Positions 23,808-32,968 of a stretch of DNA of 35,526 nt are shown here, one piece after another. How positions within the stretch are numbered: the stretch's first letter is position 1; every line of letters starts with the position of its first letter. The stretch comes from Verrucomicrobiota bacterium. GTDB lineage: Bacteria; Verrucomicrobiota; Kiritimatiellia; RFP12; UBA1067. The notes beneath the pieces are model-generated. The model saw nothing but the letters and a program-made list of their open reading frames with translations, was not told where the DNA came from and did not search any database. The position numbers and the translations under genes were made by a program. The stretch covers positions 1 through 35,526 of the forward strand of contig JAKJGY010000027.1 of NCBI GenBank assembly GCA_022704145.1. The letters run 5' to 3'.

Positions 23808-24632
23808 ATGGGGCTTAAGACATTCAAACCGAGAACCGAGGGTCTGCGGCATCGCGTCGCATCGACTTTCGAGGAGATCACCGAGGTCAAGCCGCAGCGT
23901 CGGCTGACTGAGGCGATGAAGAGCAAGGCCGGCCGCAACAACCAGGGCCGGATCACCACCCGCCACCGTGGCGGCGGCGTCAAGCGCCGTTACCGCATCG
24001 TGGATTTCCGGCGCGACAAGCTCGGCATTCCGGCGCGGGTGGAGGCGATCGCCTACGACCCGAACCGTTCGGCCAACTTGGCGCTGCTGAAGTACGTCGA
24101 CGGCGAGAAGCGGTATATCCTGGCGCCGGCGGGGCTCAAGGTGAACGACGCCGTGATGTCCGGCCCTGAGGCGGAGCCGAGTGTGGGCAACGCGCTCCCG
24201 CTCGCGCAGATTCCGTTGGGGCTGTTCGTCCACAACATCGAGATGGTGCCCGGGCAGGGCGGGCGGTTGGCCCGTTCGGCGGGTATCGGCTGCCAGATCA
24301 TGGCCCGCGAGGGTGAGTTCGTGACCTTGCGTATGCCCTCCGGCGAGGTGCGCCTGATCAACGCGAGGTGTCTCGCGACGATCGGCCAGGTGGGCAACGC
24401 GGAGTGGAGCGGCATCAAGCTGGGCAAGGCTGGCCGTAAGCGCTGGATGGGCATCCGCCCGACGGTGCGCGGTGTGGCGATGAATCCGGTCGACCACCCG
24501 ATGGGTGGCGGCGAGGGCCGCACGTCCGGCGGCAGTCATCCTCGCTCGCCGTGGGGCAAGCTGGCGAAGGGCGGGAAGACCCGCAACCGCCGTAAGACGA
24601 GCAGTCGGTTTATTGTGAAGCGGAGAAAGTAA
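23808..24632 (+). CDS. rplB: 50S ribosomal protein L2
   Basis: 274 residues, normal length. L2 is required for subunit joining and peptidyl transfer. [18 protein letters not shown] and the C-terminal [14 protein letters not shown] are diagnostic. The Asp-His pair of the second motif is kept; the following HPH is HPM, as in several other phyla. GAGAGGAT lies upstream. rpsS begins 4 bases after the stop. Confidence 0.99.
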   Translation: MGLKTFKPRTEGLRHRVASTFEEITEVKPQRRLTEAMKSKAGRNNQGRITTRHRGGGVKRRYRIVDFRRDKLGIPARVEAIAYDPNRSANLALLKYVDGEKRYILAPAGLKVNDAVMSGPEAEPSVGNALPLAQIPLGLFVHNIEMVPGQGGRLARSAGIGCQIMAREGEFVTLRMPSGEVRLINARCLATIGQVGNAEWSGIKLGKAGRKRWMGIRPTVRGVAMNPVDHPMGGGEGRTSGGSHPRSPWGKLAKGGKTRNRRKTSSRFIVKRRK

Positions 24633-24635
24633 CGC

Positions 24636-24917
24636 ATGGCAAGGTCGATTAAGAAAGGCTTTTACGTCGAGAAAAGCCTGCTCGAGAAAGTCGAGAAAAT
24701 GAACGCATCCGGCCGGAAGCAGCCGATCAAGACCTGGTCGCGCCGTTCCATGATCCTGCCGGATTTTGTCGGGCACACGTTTGCCATCCACAATGGCAGG
24801 CAGCACCTCCCGATCTTCATCACCGAGAACATGGTGGGCCACCGCTTGGGCGAGTTCGCGCCGACGCGCACCTTCAAGCAGCACGGCGTCCACACCGATA
24901 AAGCGGTCGCGAAATAA
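24636..24917 (+). CDS. rpsS: 30S ribosomal protein S19
   Basis: 93 residues. S19 binds 16S rRNA in the 30S head with S13. [41 protein letters not shown] and [13 protein letters not shown] are the usual motifs. The start is immediately after rplB, in the standard S10 order. Confidence 0.99.
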   Translation: MARSIKKGFYVEKSLLEKVEKMNASGRKQPIKTWSRRSMILPDFVGHTFAIHNGRQHLPIFITENMVGHRLGEFAPTRTFKQHGVHTDKAVAK

Positions 24918-24934
24918 CGGAGTGTGATTGACCT

Positions 24935-25270
24935 ATGGAAGTGACTGCCATCACGCGTAACGTGCGTATGTCCGCCCAGAAGGGGCGTCCTTTGGCCCGC
25001 AAGTGCCAGGGGCTGCCTGTGGGCGACGCGCTCAAAGTCGTACAGTTCAGTCCGCGCAAGGCCGCCGCCATCCTGAGCCAGACGCTCAAGTCCGCGGTCG
25101 CCAATGCGAAGACCAACGCCAACCTCGATGTGGACACGCTCAAGGTACAGTTGTGCGTGTTCGACGAGGGGACGCGCATGCGCCGGTTCTGGCCGCGCGC
25201 TCGCGGCAGCGCGAGCCCGATCGCCAAGAGGCTGTGTCACTGCAAGGTCGTGCTGACAGGCGGCCAGTAA
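24935..25270 (+). CDS. rplV: 50S ribosomal protein L22
   Basis: 111 residues. L22 contacts all 23S rRNA domains, and its hairpin narrows the exit tunnel. RMSAQKGRPLARKCQGL at the start, PRKAAAILSQTLKSAVANA in the middle and the hairpin around RMRRFWPRARGSASPI match the family. CGGAGTG serves as ribosome site. Confidence 0.98.
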   Translation: MEVTAITRNVRMSAQKGRPLARKCQGLPVGDALKVVQFSPRKAAAILSQTLKSAVANAKTNANLDVDTLKVQLCVFDEGTRMRRFWPRARGSASPIAKRLCHCKVVLTGGQ

Positions 25271-25300
25271 GGGCGGCGGCTTTTTACAAGGAGCAAGACA

Positions 25301-25978
25301 GTGGGACAGAAAGTTAATCCAATCGGTTTCCGGGTCGCGGTCGACAAGCAGTGGCGTAGCCGCTGGTTCGCCAACAAGAAGCAGTTCGGCGTGCTGTTGG
25401 CCGAGGATCAGATGATCCGCGAGCTGGTCAAGAAACGCCTGGAGAGTGCGGCGATCACGAAGATCCTGATCGAGCGGTACGCGAACCGCGTGCGCATCAA
25501 CCTGTTCACCGCCCGCCCGGGCGTGGTGATCGGGCGCAAGGGCCAGGATGTGGACAAGATCCGTCAGGACTTGGCCAAGAAGACCGGCAAGGAAATCTAC
25601 CTCGAGATCCATGAGGTGCGCGACCCGGACGCCAACGCCCAGCTTGTGGCGGAGAGTGTGGCCCAGCAGGTCGAGCGCCGCGTGGCGTTGAAGCGCGCGA
25701 TGAAGCGCGCCGAGAAGGTGGCGATGGATATGGGCGTCGACGGCATCAAGATCCGTTGCAGCGGCCGTATCAACGGTGCCGAGATTTCCCGTGTGGAGTG
25801 GAGCAAGCAGGGCAAGGTGCCGCTGCACACGCTCCGCGCCAACATCGATTACGGTTTTGCAGAAGCCCATACCACGGCCGGCCTGATCGGCGTCAAGGTC
25901 TGGATCTGTAAGAAGGACGATTTCCAGCCGGTCCGCACCGGCACTCAGAGGAGGAGAAAAGATGCCTCTAATGCCTAA
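25301..25978 (+). CDS. rpsC: 30S ribosomal protein S3
   Basis: 225 residues from GTG 25301 with AAGGAG at good distance. S3 forms part of the mRNA entry and helicase site. [14 protein letters not shown], the KH motif [14 protein letters not shown] and [17 protein letters not shown] are diagnostic. Its last 17 bases overlap the start of rplP in another frame. Confidence 0.99.
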   Translation: MGQKVNPIGFRVAVDKQWRSRWFANKKQFGVLLAEDQMIRELVKKRLESAAITKILIERYANRVRINLFTARPGVVIGRKGQDVDKIRQDLAKKTGKEIYLEIHEVRDPDANAQLVAESVAQQVERRVALKRAMKRAEKVAMDMGVDGIKIRCSGRINGAEISRVEWSKQGKVPLHTLRANIDYGFAEAHTTAGLIGVKVWICKKDDFQPVRTGTQRRRKDASNA

Positions 25979-26384
25979 ACGGGTTAAGCACCGCAAGCAG
26001 TCGAAGGGCAATCGCGCCGGGTTTGCGACCTCGGGCGCGCAGCTCGCCTACGGCGAGTTCGGCCTGAAGGCGCTTGAGCGCGGGTTTCTGACGAACACGC
26101 AGATCGAGGCGTGCCGCGTGGTGATCAACCGTGAGATGAAGCGTAAGGGCAAGCTCTGGATCCGGATTTTCCCCGACAAGCCCGTGACGCGCAAGCCGAT
26201 CGAGGTTCGTATGGGCGGGGGGAAAGGCAATCCTGAGCTGTGGGTCGCCGTGATCCTGCCCGGAAAGATGTTGTTTGAGATCGGCGGCGTGCCGGATTCT
26301 GTCGCCCGTGAGTGCCTGCGTCTTGCGGACACCAAGTTGGGTATCCGCACGCAGCTCGTGACACGTAACTTAGCGGGAGTCTGA
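25962..26384 (+). CDS. rplP: 50S ribosomal protein L16
   Basis: 140 residues. L16 organises the A-site region of the 50S subunit. [35 protein letters not shown] and [14 protein letters not shown] are family motifs. ATG 25962 is preferred over 25971 because GAGGAGGAG (25948-25956) is spaced for it. It begins inside the end of rpsC. Confidence 0.98.
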   Translation: MPLMPKRVKHRKQSKGNRAGFATSGAQLAYGEFGLKALERGFLTNTQIEACRVVINREMKRKGKLWIRIFPDKPVTRKPIEVRMGGGKGNPELWVAVILPGKMLFEIGGVPDSVARECLRLADTKLGIRTQLVTRNLAGV

Positions 26385-26391
26385 CGGAACG

Positions 26392-26586
26392 ATGAAAGCG
26401 AGAGACCTCAGGGAGTTGGGCGCGACGGAACTCGACCAGCGGATCCGCGAGACGGAGAGCGAGCTGGCGGCGTTGCGGCTGAAGCATAAGTCGGGCATCG
26501 GTATCGAGAGGCCGGTCGTCATGCGGACGATGCGCAGAGATGTCGCACGTATGAAGACGGTGAAAGCTGAGCGGGAGGCTAAGTAA
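26392..26586 (+). CDS. rpmC: 50S ribosomal protein L29
   Basis: 64 residues, normal for this small helical protein near the tunnel exit. MKARDLRELGATELDQRI and the VMRTMRRDVARMKT helix are typical. It starts 7 bases after rplP and its stop directly abuts rpsQ. Confidence 0.96.
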   Translation: MKARDLRELGATELDQRIRETESELAALRLKHKSGIGIERPVVMRTMRRDVARMKTVKAEREAK

Positions 26587-26850
26587 ATGGCCGAGACAAC
26601 GGAGACACGGGGTCGGCGCAAAGTCCGTAAGGGCGTTGTCGTCAGCAAAAGCGGCATCAAGTCCGTAGTGGTGCAGGGTGAGCGGCGTGAGCGCCATCCG
26701 ATCTACGGCAAGGTGATTCGCCGCTTCAAGAAGTATCATGCGCATGACGAGGCGGACACGGCGAAGGTGGGTGACGAGGTCACCATCATTGAGACGCGTC
26801 CGCTGAGCGCCACGAAGCGCTGGCGTATCGTCAAGCCGGAGGTGAAGTGA
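26587..26850 (+). CDS. rpsQ: 30S ribosomal protein S17
   Basis: 87 residues. S17 is a primary 16S-binding OB-fold protein. [38 protein letters not shown] and [20 protein letters not shown] are clear matches. GGGAGG in the end of rpmC is its ribosome site. Confidence 0.98.
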   Translation: MAETTETRGRRKVRKGVVVSKSGIKSVVVQGERRERHPIYGKVIRRFKKYHAHDEADTAKVGDEVTIIETRPLSATKRWRIVKPEVK

Positions 26851-26851
26851 C

Positions 26852-27217
26852 ATGATTCAGGAACAGACCGAGTTGGTCGTGGCGGATAACACGGGCGCCA
26901 AGCGCGCGATGTGTTTCCGTATCCTGGGCCAGCGGAAGCAGTACGCCCACCTGGGCGACGTCATCCGCGTGGCCATTAAAGAGGCGACGCCGACCGGCGC
27001 GGTGAAGAAGGGCCAGGTCTGTACGGCGGTGATCGTCCGGACGGGCCAGCCCATCCGGCGCGAGGACGGCTCGTATGTCCGTTTCGATCAGAACGCGTGT
27101 GTGATCGTCGACAACAAGATGAACCCGGTCGGCTCACGCATTTTCGGGCCTGTGGCGCGCGAGCTGCGCGACAGGAACTACATGAAGATCATCTCGCTGG
27201 CCCCGGAAGTGGTCTGA
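26852..27217 (+). CDS. rplN: 50S ribosomal protein L14
   Basis: 121 residues. L14 is at the subunit interface. [41 protein letters not shown] and [12 protein letters not shown] are standard. GGAGGTGA inside the end of rpsQ is its ribosome site. It is followed by the widest gap in the spc part (82 bases). Confidence 0.99.
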   Translation: MIQEQTELVVADNTGAKRAMCFRILGQRKQYAHLGDVIRVAIKEATPTGAVKKGQVCTAVIVRTGQPIRREDGSYVRFDQNACVIVDNKMNPVGSRIFGPVARELRDRNYMKIISLAPEVV

Positions 27218-27299
27218 GCCAGCCTGTGACTGTAACGCCGATGACGTGACGGCCGCCTGGCGGCGCGGATGTCAAAACGGTTACAAGTTAGGAAACAGA
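27218..27299 (+). promoter_or_regulatory. rplN-rplX gap with nested inverted repeats
   Basis: TGTAAC (27231-27236) is the reverse complement of GTTACA (27280-27285), and between them GCCGC/GCGGC-type pairs (about 27252-27264) can form an inner hairpin. Neighbouring operon gaps are mostly under 35 bases, so this may be a leader or processing site. No good promoter is visible. Confidence 0.3.
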
Positions 27300-27617
27300 A
27301 TGAGCGTTGCAAGAATCCGGAAGAACGACACGGTGATCGCCATCAAAGGCGAGTGCGCCGGGCAGACAGGCAAGGTGCTGCGCGTGATGGCCGATAAAGG
27401 CCGCGCTGTGGTGCAGGGCCTGAATATGGTGAAGAAGGCCGTCCGTCGCTCCCAGACTTCGCCGAACGGCGGGTTTGTGGACCGCGAGGCGCCGATGCAG
27501 TTGTCGAACCTGATGCCGTACGATCCGGACGCGAAGAAGGGTGTCAGGATCAGCCGTGTCCTCGAGGGCGACAAGGTGGTGCGCCGGTCGAAGGCCTCAA
27601 AAAAGAACTTGGACTGA
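27300..27617 (+). CDS. rplX: 50S ribosomal protein L24
   Basis: 105 residues. L24 starts 50S assembly. MSVARIRKNDTVIAIKGECAGQTGKVLRV carries the KOW motif; NMVKKAVRRSQ and GGFVDREAPMQLSNLM follow. ATG 27300 has TTAGGA upstream; the in-frame extension to 27246 has no family similarity and is rejected. Confidence 0.97.
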   Translation: MSVARIRKNDTVIAIKGECAGQTGKVLRVMADKGRAVVQGLNMVKKAVRRSQTSPNGGFVDREAPMQLSNLMPYDPDAKKGVRISRVLEGDKVVRRSKASKKNLD

Positions 27618-27629
27618 TAGGGGGCTGAG

Positions 27630-28169
27630 ATGGCCAGACTGAAAGAGAAGTTCACGAACGAGTTGGCCGCCAAGCTTCAGGAGAAGCTCGGGGTGACCAA
27701 CAAGATGTTGGTTCCCCGCCTCCAGAAGGTGGTGATCAACATGGCATTCGGTATCGTCGAGAAGGACGTTCAGAAGAACATCCTCGATGACCTCGCCAAA
27801 CTGACGGGGCAGAAGCCGATGCTTTGTAAGGCGCGCAAGAGCATTTCCAACTTTAAGTTGCGCGAGGGTATGGTGATCGGCGCCAAGGTCACCCTGCGCG
27901 GCGTCCGCATGTATGAGTTTGTCGAACGCCTGGTGAACAGCGCGCTGCCGCGTATTCGCGACTTCCGCGGTGTGCCTAACCGCGGGTTCGACGGGCGCGG
28001 AAACTATACGCTGGGCCTGAAGGAGCACACGATCTTTCCGGAGATGGTGGATACCGGCAATCCCGCGGCCGACGTGGGAATGGACATCACGTTCGTCAGT
28101 TCGGCCCAGGACAACAAGGCCGCCCGCGAGTTGCTTATGATTCTGGGCGTGCCGTTCGCGGGCAAATAA
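27630..28169 (+). CDS. rplE: 50S ribosomal protein L5
   Basis: 179 residues. L5 binds 5S rRNA and bridges to the 30S head. [55 protein letters not shown] and [10 protein letters not shown] are conserved. AGGGG precedes the ATG, 12 bases after rplX. Confidence 0.99.
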   Translation: MARLKEKFTNELAAKLQEKLGVTNKMLVPRLQKVVINMAFGIVEKDVQKNILDDLAKLTGQKPMLCKARKSISNFKLREGMVIGAKVTLRGVRMYEFVERLVNSALPRIRDFRGVPNRGFDGRGNYTLGLKEHTIFPEMVDTGNPAADVGMDITFVSSAQDNKAARELLMILGVPFAGK

Positions 28170-28183
28170 GGAGGATTTGCAAG

Positions 28184-28369
28184 ATGGCTAAGACCTGTCT
28201 GATGGAGAAAGCCAAGCGTGAGCCGAAGTTCTCGTCGCGCAAGTATTATCGCTGCACGCGTTGTGGCCGCCCGCGGGCGTACATCCGCAAGTTCCAGCTC
28301 TGCCGTATCTGTTTCCGCGAGCTGGCCGTTTCCGGAATGATCCCCGGTGTGACCAAGGCAAGCTGGTGA
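28184..28369 (+). CDS. rpsN: 30S ribosomal protein S14, zinc-binding (type Z)
   Basis: 61 residues. Two pairs, CTRC (24-27) and CRIC (40-43), make the zinc site of the short type Z form rather than the ~100-residue zinc-free form. [21 protein letters not shown] is diagnostic. AAGGAGG is a strong ribosome site. It sits between rplE and rpsH as usual. Confidence 0.98.
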   Translation: MAKTCLMEKAKREPKFSSRKYYRCTRCGRPRAYIRKFQLCRICFRELAVSGMIPGVTKASW

Positions 28370-28379
28370 GGAGGATAGA

Positions 28380-28772
28380 ATGACGTCGGATCCGATTTCT
28401 GACATGCTGGTGCGCATCCGTAACGCGATGAAGGCCGGGCTCCCTTCGGTGGAGATGCCGGGCTCCCGCCTCAAGGGCGAGATCGCGCGTGTGATGAAGG
28501 CCGAAGGCTATATCGCGGGGTTCACGCTGACGCAGGCGATACCGCGCGTGTTGAGCATCGAGCTGAAGTATAACGATGACGCCGAACCCGCCATCCGGGG
28601 GTTGCGTCGCGAGAGCAAGCCGGGACTCCGTAAGTTCTGTGGCGTGCAGGATATCCCGAGCGTGCTCGGCGGTATGGGCGTGGCGATCCTCAGCACCTCT
28701 GGGGGGGTCATCAGCGGCAAGGAAGCCCGTCAGCGCAAGCTCGGCGGCGAACTGATCTGCACAATCTGGTAA
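28380..28772 (+). CDS. rpsH: 30S ribosomal protein S8
   Basis: 130 residues. S8 organises the 16S central domain and represses the spc operon in E. coli. [18 protein letters not shown] at the start and the end [24 protein letters not shown] are the family pattern. GAGGAGGA lies just before the ATG. Confidence 0.99.
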   Translation: MTSDPISDMLVRIRNAMKAGLPSVEMPGSRLKGEIARVMKAEGYIAGFTLTQAIPRVLSIELKYNDDAEPAIRGLRRESKPGLRKFCGVQDIPSVLGGMGVAILSTSGGVISGKEARQRKLGGELICTIW

Positions 28773-28785
28773 GAGGACTGTAACG

Positions 28786-29325
28786 ATGTCGAGAATTGGC
28801 AAACAACCGATCGCCGTTCCTGCAGGCGTCACGGTCACCGCAGCGGGTAACCGCGTCTGCGTGAAAGGGAAGCTCGGCGAGCTGAGCCGCGAGTTCCAGC
28901 CCGGGATCACCGTGACGGCCGAAAACGGCCAGGTACGTGTCGCCCGTGCGGACGATAGCCGGCTGCTCAAGAGCTGCCACGGCCTGAGCCGTACGCTGGT
29001 CAAGAATATGATCGAGGGTGTGGCGTCGGGTTACAAGAAGGCTCTCAATATCGAGGGTACGGGCTTCAAGGCGGCCCTGCAGGGCAAGACGCTGAGCCTG
29101 TCGCTCGGCTTCGCCTCGCCCAAGGCCTACGCGATCCCCGAGGGTATCAAGGTGACGGTCGACGCGGCCGGGCTGAACCTGACGGTTGAAGGGATCGACA
29201 AGCAACTCGTGGGCGAGGCGGCGGCCCGTATCCGGAGTTACTACCCGGCCGAGCCTTATAAGGGTAAGGGTATTAAGTACGCGGGCGAGCAGATCCGCCG
29301 CAAGCAGGGTAAGACAGTCGCGTAA
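28786..29325 (+). CDS. rplF: 50S ribosomal protein L6
   Basis: 179 residues. L6 lies near the factor-binding site. MSRIGKQPIAVPAGVTVT and the C-terminal YPAEPYKGKGIKYAGEQIRRKQGKTV are diagnostic. AGAGGA provides the ribosome site; 23 bases separate it from rplR. Confidence 0.99.
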   Translation: MSRIGKQPIAVPAGVTVTAAGNRVCVKGKLGELSREFQPGITVTAENGQVRVARADDSRLLKSCHGLSRTLVKNMIEGVASGYKKALNIEGTGFKAALQGKTLSLSLGFASPKAYAIPEGIKVTVDAAGLNLTVEGIDKQLVGEAAARIRSYYPAEPYKGKGIKYAGEQIRRKQGKTVA

Positions 29326-29348
29326 CGCCTGAACGGAGTTGAGAAAAC

Positions 29349-29729
29349 ATGAGTTTTAACCGCAAAGAGCAACGGGTACGGCGCCACCGGCGCCTGCGCC
29401 AGCGTGTCAAGGGTACCGCTGAGAGGCCGCGCATGGCCATCTGCATCTCGAACAAGCACATGTATGTGCAGTTTATTGATGACACGGCCATGCACACGTT
29501 GGCTTCCACCACCACCCTGAATCAGGCTAAGCCCTGTAATCTGGACACCGCCCGCCTGGTGGGCGAGCAGGCGGCCAGTGTGGCGAAAGACAAGGGCATC
29601 GCGCTTGTGGTCGTCGACCGCGGCGGGTTCAAGTATCATGGGCGCGTCAAGCAGATCGTGGAGGCTGCGGTCGCCGCGGGCCTCAAGATCTCGGAGCGAG
29701 CCGCCGAAGTGGCAGAGGAGGCGAAGTGA
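29349..29729 (+). CDS. rplR: 50S ribosomal protein L18
   Basis: 126 residues. L18 binds 5S rRNA with L5. [31 protein letters not shown] and the end [26 protein letters not shown] match. Its stop overlaps the GTG start of rpsE by four bases. Confidence 0.98.
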   Translation: MSFNRKEQRVRRHRRLRQRVKGTAERPRMAICISNKHMYVQFIDDTAMHTLASTTTLNQAKPCNLDTARLVGEQAASVAKDKGIALVVVDRGGFKYHGRVKQIVEAAVAAGLKISERAAEVAEEAK

Positions 29730-30217
29730 GCGCAGAGGCAAGATTCTCCCGCAATGAGGGGCAGAGCGAGTTCGACGAGCGCGTGGTGTTCGTCAACCGT
29801 TGCGCCAAGGTCGTGAAAGGCGGACGCCGGTTCAGCTTCAGCGCGGTTGTGGTCGTGGGTGACCGCGACGGCCGCGTGGGCTTCGGCTTCGGCAAGGCCA
29901 ATGAGGTTAGCGACGCGATCCGCAAGGGCGGCGATGCGGCCAAGAAGGAAATGATGCGGGTCAAGCTCGCGGGCAAGACCATCCCGCACGAGGTGACCGG
30001 CGTCTGTGACGGCGGGCGCGTGTTGCTGAAACCCGCGCCGGACGGCACCGGCCTGATCGTGGGCGGCGGCATGCGGCCCGTTCTGGAGGCGGCCGGCGTA
30101 CGTGACGCGATCGGCAAGTCGCTCGGAAGCAAGAACCGGCTGAATGTGGTCAAGGCGACGGTCGATGCGCTGAACAACCTGCGCTCGGCGGAAGAGATCG
30201 CGGCGGCCAGGGCTTAG
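29726..30217 (+). CDS. rpsE: 30S ribosomal protein S5
   Basis: 163 residues from GTG 29726, which overlaps the rplR stop and has GAGGAGG upstream. S5 lies on the 30S mRNA entry side and affects accuracy. [39 protein letters not shown] and [13 protein letters not shown] are standard. rpmD would normally follow but does not. Confidence 0.98.
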   Translation: MSAEARFSRNEGQSEFDERVVFVNRCAKVVKGGRRFSFSAVVVVGDRDGRVGFGFGKANEVSDAIRKGGDAAKKEMMRVKLAGKTIPHEVTGVCDGGRVLLKPAPDGTGLIVGGGMRPVLEAAGVRDAIGKSLGSKNRLNVVKATVDALNNLRSAEEIAAARA

Positions 30218-30230
30218 AGGCATACGGTCT

Positions 30231-30265
30231 GACGGATCAGGCGTTTCGGACTGCTCCGTCTGATC
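30231..30265 (+). promoter_or_regulatory. Two mutually exclusive stems in the rpsE-rplO gap
   Basis: GACGGA (30231-30236) can pair with TCCGTC (30255-30260), or GATCAG (30235-30240) with CTGATC (30260-30265). The arms overlap, so only one stem can form. The 65-base gap occupies the place of rpmD and ends with AAAGGA, the rplO ribosome site. Confidence 0.35.
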
Positions 30266-30282
30266 AATAAAGGAATCTCGTC

Positions 30283-30726
30283 ATGGATTTGTCATCACTG
30301 AAGAACACGCCGGGCGCCCGCAAGACGCGCAAACGCGTTGGCCGTGGCCGGGCGTCGGGTATGGGTAAGACCTCCACCCGTGGCCATAAGGGCCAGCAGG
30401 CGCGTAAGGGTCACAAGGTCAAGCTGGGCTTCGAAGGCGGCCAGATGCCGCTCATCCGCCGCCTGCCCAAACGCGGTTTCAAGAACCCGAACCGGGTGGT
30501 TTATAGCCCGGTCAACGTGGCCGATCTCGAGATTTTTGAGAATGGCACGGAGGTCACGCCTGAGCTTCTTCGCGCGAACGGGTTTTACGCGAACAAGTTC
30601 GATGGCGTCAAGATCTTGGGTTCGGGCGACCTGACCAAGAAGTTGTCCGTCAAGGCGCACGGCGTGAGTGCGACCGCCAAGGCGAAGATTGAGGCGGTTG
30701 GCGGGAGCGTCGAAATCATCGGATAG
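30283..30726 (+). CDS. rplO: 50S ribosomal protein L15
   Basis: 147 residues. L15 is a late 50S assembly protein. [38 protein letters not shown] and [17 protein letters not shown] are unmistakable. It is followed 11 bases later by secY, as in most spc operons. Confidence 0.99.
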   Translation: MDLSSLKNTPGARKTRKRVGRGRASGMGKTSTRGHKGQQARKGHKVKLGFEGGQMPLIRRLPKRGFKNPNRVVYSPVNVADLEIFENGTEVTPELLRANGFYANKFDGVKILGSGDLTKKLSVKAHGVSATAKAKIEAVGGSVEIIG

Positions 30727-30737
30727 GGGTGCTTACC

Positions 30738-32111
30738 ATGCCCATGCTTGCCACTTTCGCCAACACCTTCAAGATCCCGGAGCTGCGGAAACGGATCCTG
30801 CTGACCGTCGGCCTGGTGTTCATCAGCCGACTGATCTCCATGATCCCGACGCCCGGAGTGAACCTCCGGGCGCTGCAGGAGGGCCTCAAGACGATGGGGG
30901 CCAATTCCGGCGGCTTGTTGGACTGGTTTAACGTGTTCAGCGGCGGCGCGCTCAACCAGTGCGCCGTGGGCTTCCTGAGCATCTGGCCGTATATCAGCGC
31001 CTCGATCATCATCCAGCTCCTGACGGCCGTGTTCCCGCAGCTCGAGCGCCTGGCGCGCGAGGGCGAGTCCGGCCGGATGAAGCTGGCCCAGTATACGCGT
31101 TATCTGACGATCGCGATCTGTGTGGTGCAGTCCTTCAGCCTCTCGACGATGCTGCAGAACCCCGCCGCACTCCATATCGGCCAGCAGATCGTCGTGCATC
31201 CTGGATTGGGCTTCAGCCTGATGACGGTCATCTGTATGACCACCGCCTCGCTGTTCGTCATGTGGCTGGCGGACCAGATCACGCAGCGCGGGATCGGGAA
31301 CGGGACCTCCCTGATCATCATGATCAACATCACCTCGCGGCTGCCGGTCGCGATCATCGAGGCCTGGACGCGTTATTTCGGCCTGGCGGATGTGCCGGCC
31401 ACGCGTAGCCCGGTGGAGCTGGCGCTGCTGCTGTTCTTCGGCTTCCTGATCACGATGGGTACGGTCATGCTGACCCAGGGCGTGCGGAAGGTGCCGATCC
31501 ACTCGACCCGGCGGGCCGTCGGCGGCGGCTCGTATGGCGGTATGCAGCAGACCTACATGCCGTTGCGCGTGAACTACACCGGTGTGATGCCGATCATTTT
31601 CGCGGGCCCCCTGATTCAGTTCCCGGCGTACGCGCTGAGCCGTATCCCGGAGGAGCTGACCTGGCTGTCCTGGCTGCGTTGGCTGGGCTTTGAGCTGAAA
31701 GACATGACCACGCCGATCCATCTGGCGGTGTACGCCCTGCTGGTGATGTTCTTCGCCTTCTTCTGGGTGGCCACTCAGTTCAACGCCATGCAGATCTCGG
31801 ACAACCTGAAGCGTGACGGCTCCTACGTTCCGGGCATCCGTCCCGGACGGGCGACGGCGGAGTATCTGGACGCCCTGATGACCCGCGTGACGCTGATCGG
31901 CGGCTTGGGCCTGCTGGTTATCGCACTGGTGCCGCAGTTGCTGCGCGGGATGATGTCGCTCCCCTGGGAGATGGCCTCGTTCTTCGGCGGCACGAGCCTG
32001 CTGATTATCGTCGGTGTGGCGTTGGACACCCTGCGCCAGATGGAGTCGCATCTTCTGATGCGCAACTACGACGGGTTCCTCAAGCATGGCCGTCTGCGGG
32101 GGCGCCACTAA
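30738..32111 (+). CDS. secY: Protein translocase subunit SecY
   Basis: 457 residues with about ten hydrophobic membrane segments. SecY is the channel of the Sec translocon, exporting the many signal-peptide proteins in this window. RKRILLTVGLVFISRL, the plug-side FSGGALNQCAVGFLSIWPYISASII, QRGIGNGTSLII and the C5-loop region IRPGRATAEYL are hallmarks. AGGGG before it is spaced for ATG 30738; GTG 30729 is too near. The operon stops here: no adk, map, infA, rpmJ, rpsM, rpsK, rpoA or rplQ follows. Confidence 0.98.
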   Translation: MPMLATFANTFKIPELRKRILLTVGLVFISRLISMIPTPGVNLRALQEGLKTMGANSGGLLDWFNVFSGGALNQCAVGFLSIWPYISASIIIQLLTAVFPQLERLAREGESGRMKLAQYTRYLTIAICVVQSFSLSTMLQNPAALHIGQQIVVHPGLGFSLMTVICMTTASLFVMWLADQITQRGIGNGTSLIIMINITSRLPVAIIEAWTRYFGLADVPATRSPVELALLLFFGFLITMGTVMLTQGVRKVPIHSTRRAVGGGSYGGMQQTYMPLRVNYTGVMPIIFAGPLIQFPAYALSRIPEELTWLSWLRWLGFELKDMTTPIHLAVYALLVMFFAFFWVATQFNAMQISDNLKRDGSYVPGIRPGRATAEYLDALMTRVTLIGGLGLLVIALVPQLLRGMMSLPWEMASFFGGTSLLIIVGVALDTLRQMESHLLMRNYDGFLKHGRLRGRH

Positions 32112-32141
32112 GGCGCTGCGCCCCGTGATGATTTTTCGGAA

Positions 32142-32179
32142 AGACCGGCCCGCAGGTGCTCCTGCGGGCCGGTCTCTTT
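32142..32179 (+). terminator. Strong rho-independent terminator after secY
   Basis: A perfect 15-base stem, AGACCGGCCCGCAGG (32142-32156) with CCTGCGGGCCGGTCT (32161-32175), closes a TGCT loop and is followed by CTTT. It ends the ribosomal superoperon. Confidence 0.85.
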
Positions 32180-32415
32180 CGGTTACGAACCGGTTGCCGC
32201 CCGACTGTCACCCGAGCGTCCGCGACTGAACTGATCCGATTGACCGGCACCGCTGTTTTCTGATATCTTCTTGATGTTTAACTGAAACGGTGGAGATTAA
32301 GCCGGGGTACGGCTGTCGGTGTGCGACCTTAAGGGCTGGCCATGGCCGGGTGTTGGGGCGCCGCTGAAAAACGCCGTTATAAAGCGGACGGGTACAGTTC
32401 AAGAGGAGGTGGCAG
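32180..32415 (+). promoter_or_regulatory. tpx upstream region with two candidate promoters
   Basis: No gene lies here. Candidate promoter 1 is TTGACC (32240-32245), 18 bases, TATCTT (32264-32269). Candidate 2 is TTGGGG (32353-32358), 19 bases, TATAAA (32378-32383), nearer the gene. The strong ribosome site AGGAGGTGG follows at about 32402-32411. I see no OxyR- or PerR-like operator I could defend. Confidence 0.4.
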
Positions 32416-32916
32416 ATGGCTCAGGTGACTTTCAAAGGCAATCCGGTTCAGACAGTGGGTTCGGTCCCGGTGGCAGGGGCGTCGGCTCCGGCTTTCACTT
32501 TGACCGGTAAGGATCTCTCAGACGTGCGGCTGTCGGACTTCGCGGGCCGCAAGGTGGTCCTCAATATCTTTCCGAGCATCGACACGCCGGTGTGCGCGGC
32601 CTCCGTGCGGCGTTTCAATGCCGAGGCGGCTGCGCTGGGCGGCGTGGCCGTGCTCTGCGTCTCGGCCGACCTCCCGTTCGCCCACGGGCGCTTCTGCAGC
32701 GTCGAGGGGCTGGAGGCGGTGAGCCCGCTGTCGACGTTCCGCTCGCCGGAGTTCGGCCAGGACTACGGCGTGGTGATCGGCGCGGGGCCGCTGCGCGGCC
32801 TGCTCTCACGCGCTGTCGTGGTCATTGACGGTACGGGCCGCGTGGTCTACAGCGAGCACGTGGCCGAAATCACCCGCGAACCGGATTACGCGGCGGCGCT
32901 GGCGGCGCTGGCGTAG
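32416..32916 (+). CDS. tpx: Thiol peroxidase (Tpx-type atypical 2-Cys peroxiredoxin)
   Basis: 166 residues, normal size. Tpx reduces hydrogen and lipid peroxides with thioredoxin. The peroxidatic Cys lies in [14 protein letters not shown] (C60), preceded by the active-site Thr, and the resolving Cys in HGRFCSVEG (C94), the spacing seen in E. coli Tpx. [18 protein letters not shown] is also typical of the family. It stands alone in its own transcription unit after the ribosomal terminator. It likely protects an anaerobe with oxygen-sensitive iron-sulfur enzymes such as the class I fumarase here (inference). Confidence 0.96.
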   Translation: MAQVTFKGNPVQTVGSVPVAGASAPAFTLTGKDLSDVRLSDFAGRKVVLNIFPSIDTPVCAASVRRFNAEAAALGGVAVLCVSADLPFAHGRFCSVEGLEAVSPLSTFRSPEFGQDYGVVIGAGPLRGLLSRAVVVIDGTGRVVYSEHVAEITREPDYAAALAALA

Positions 32917-32968
32917 CGCGAGCAGGGGAATGGGCTTGGGCTGCTCCGGCGGCCGGGGAGGGGCGATC

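Noticed and set aside
24492-24540. L2 HPH motif changed to HPM
   Set aside because: The essential Asp-His pair is intact and HPM is common in other phyla such as Bacteroidota.
30585-32108. 507-codon minus-strand frame opposite secY
   Set aside because: Gln/His/Arg-rich antisense frame; SecY on the plus strand is unmistakable.
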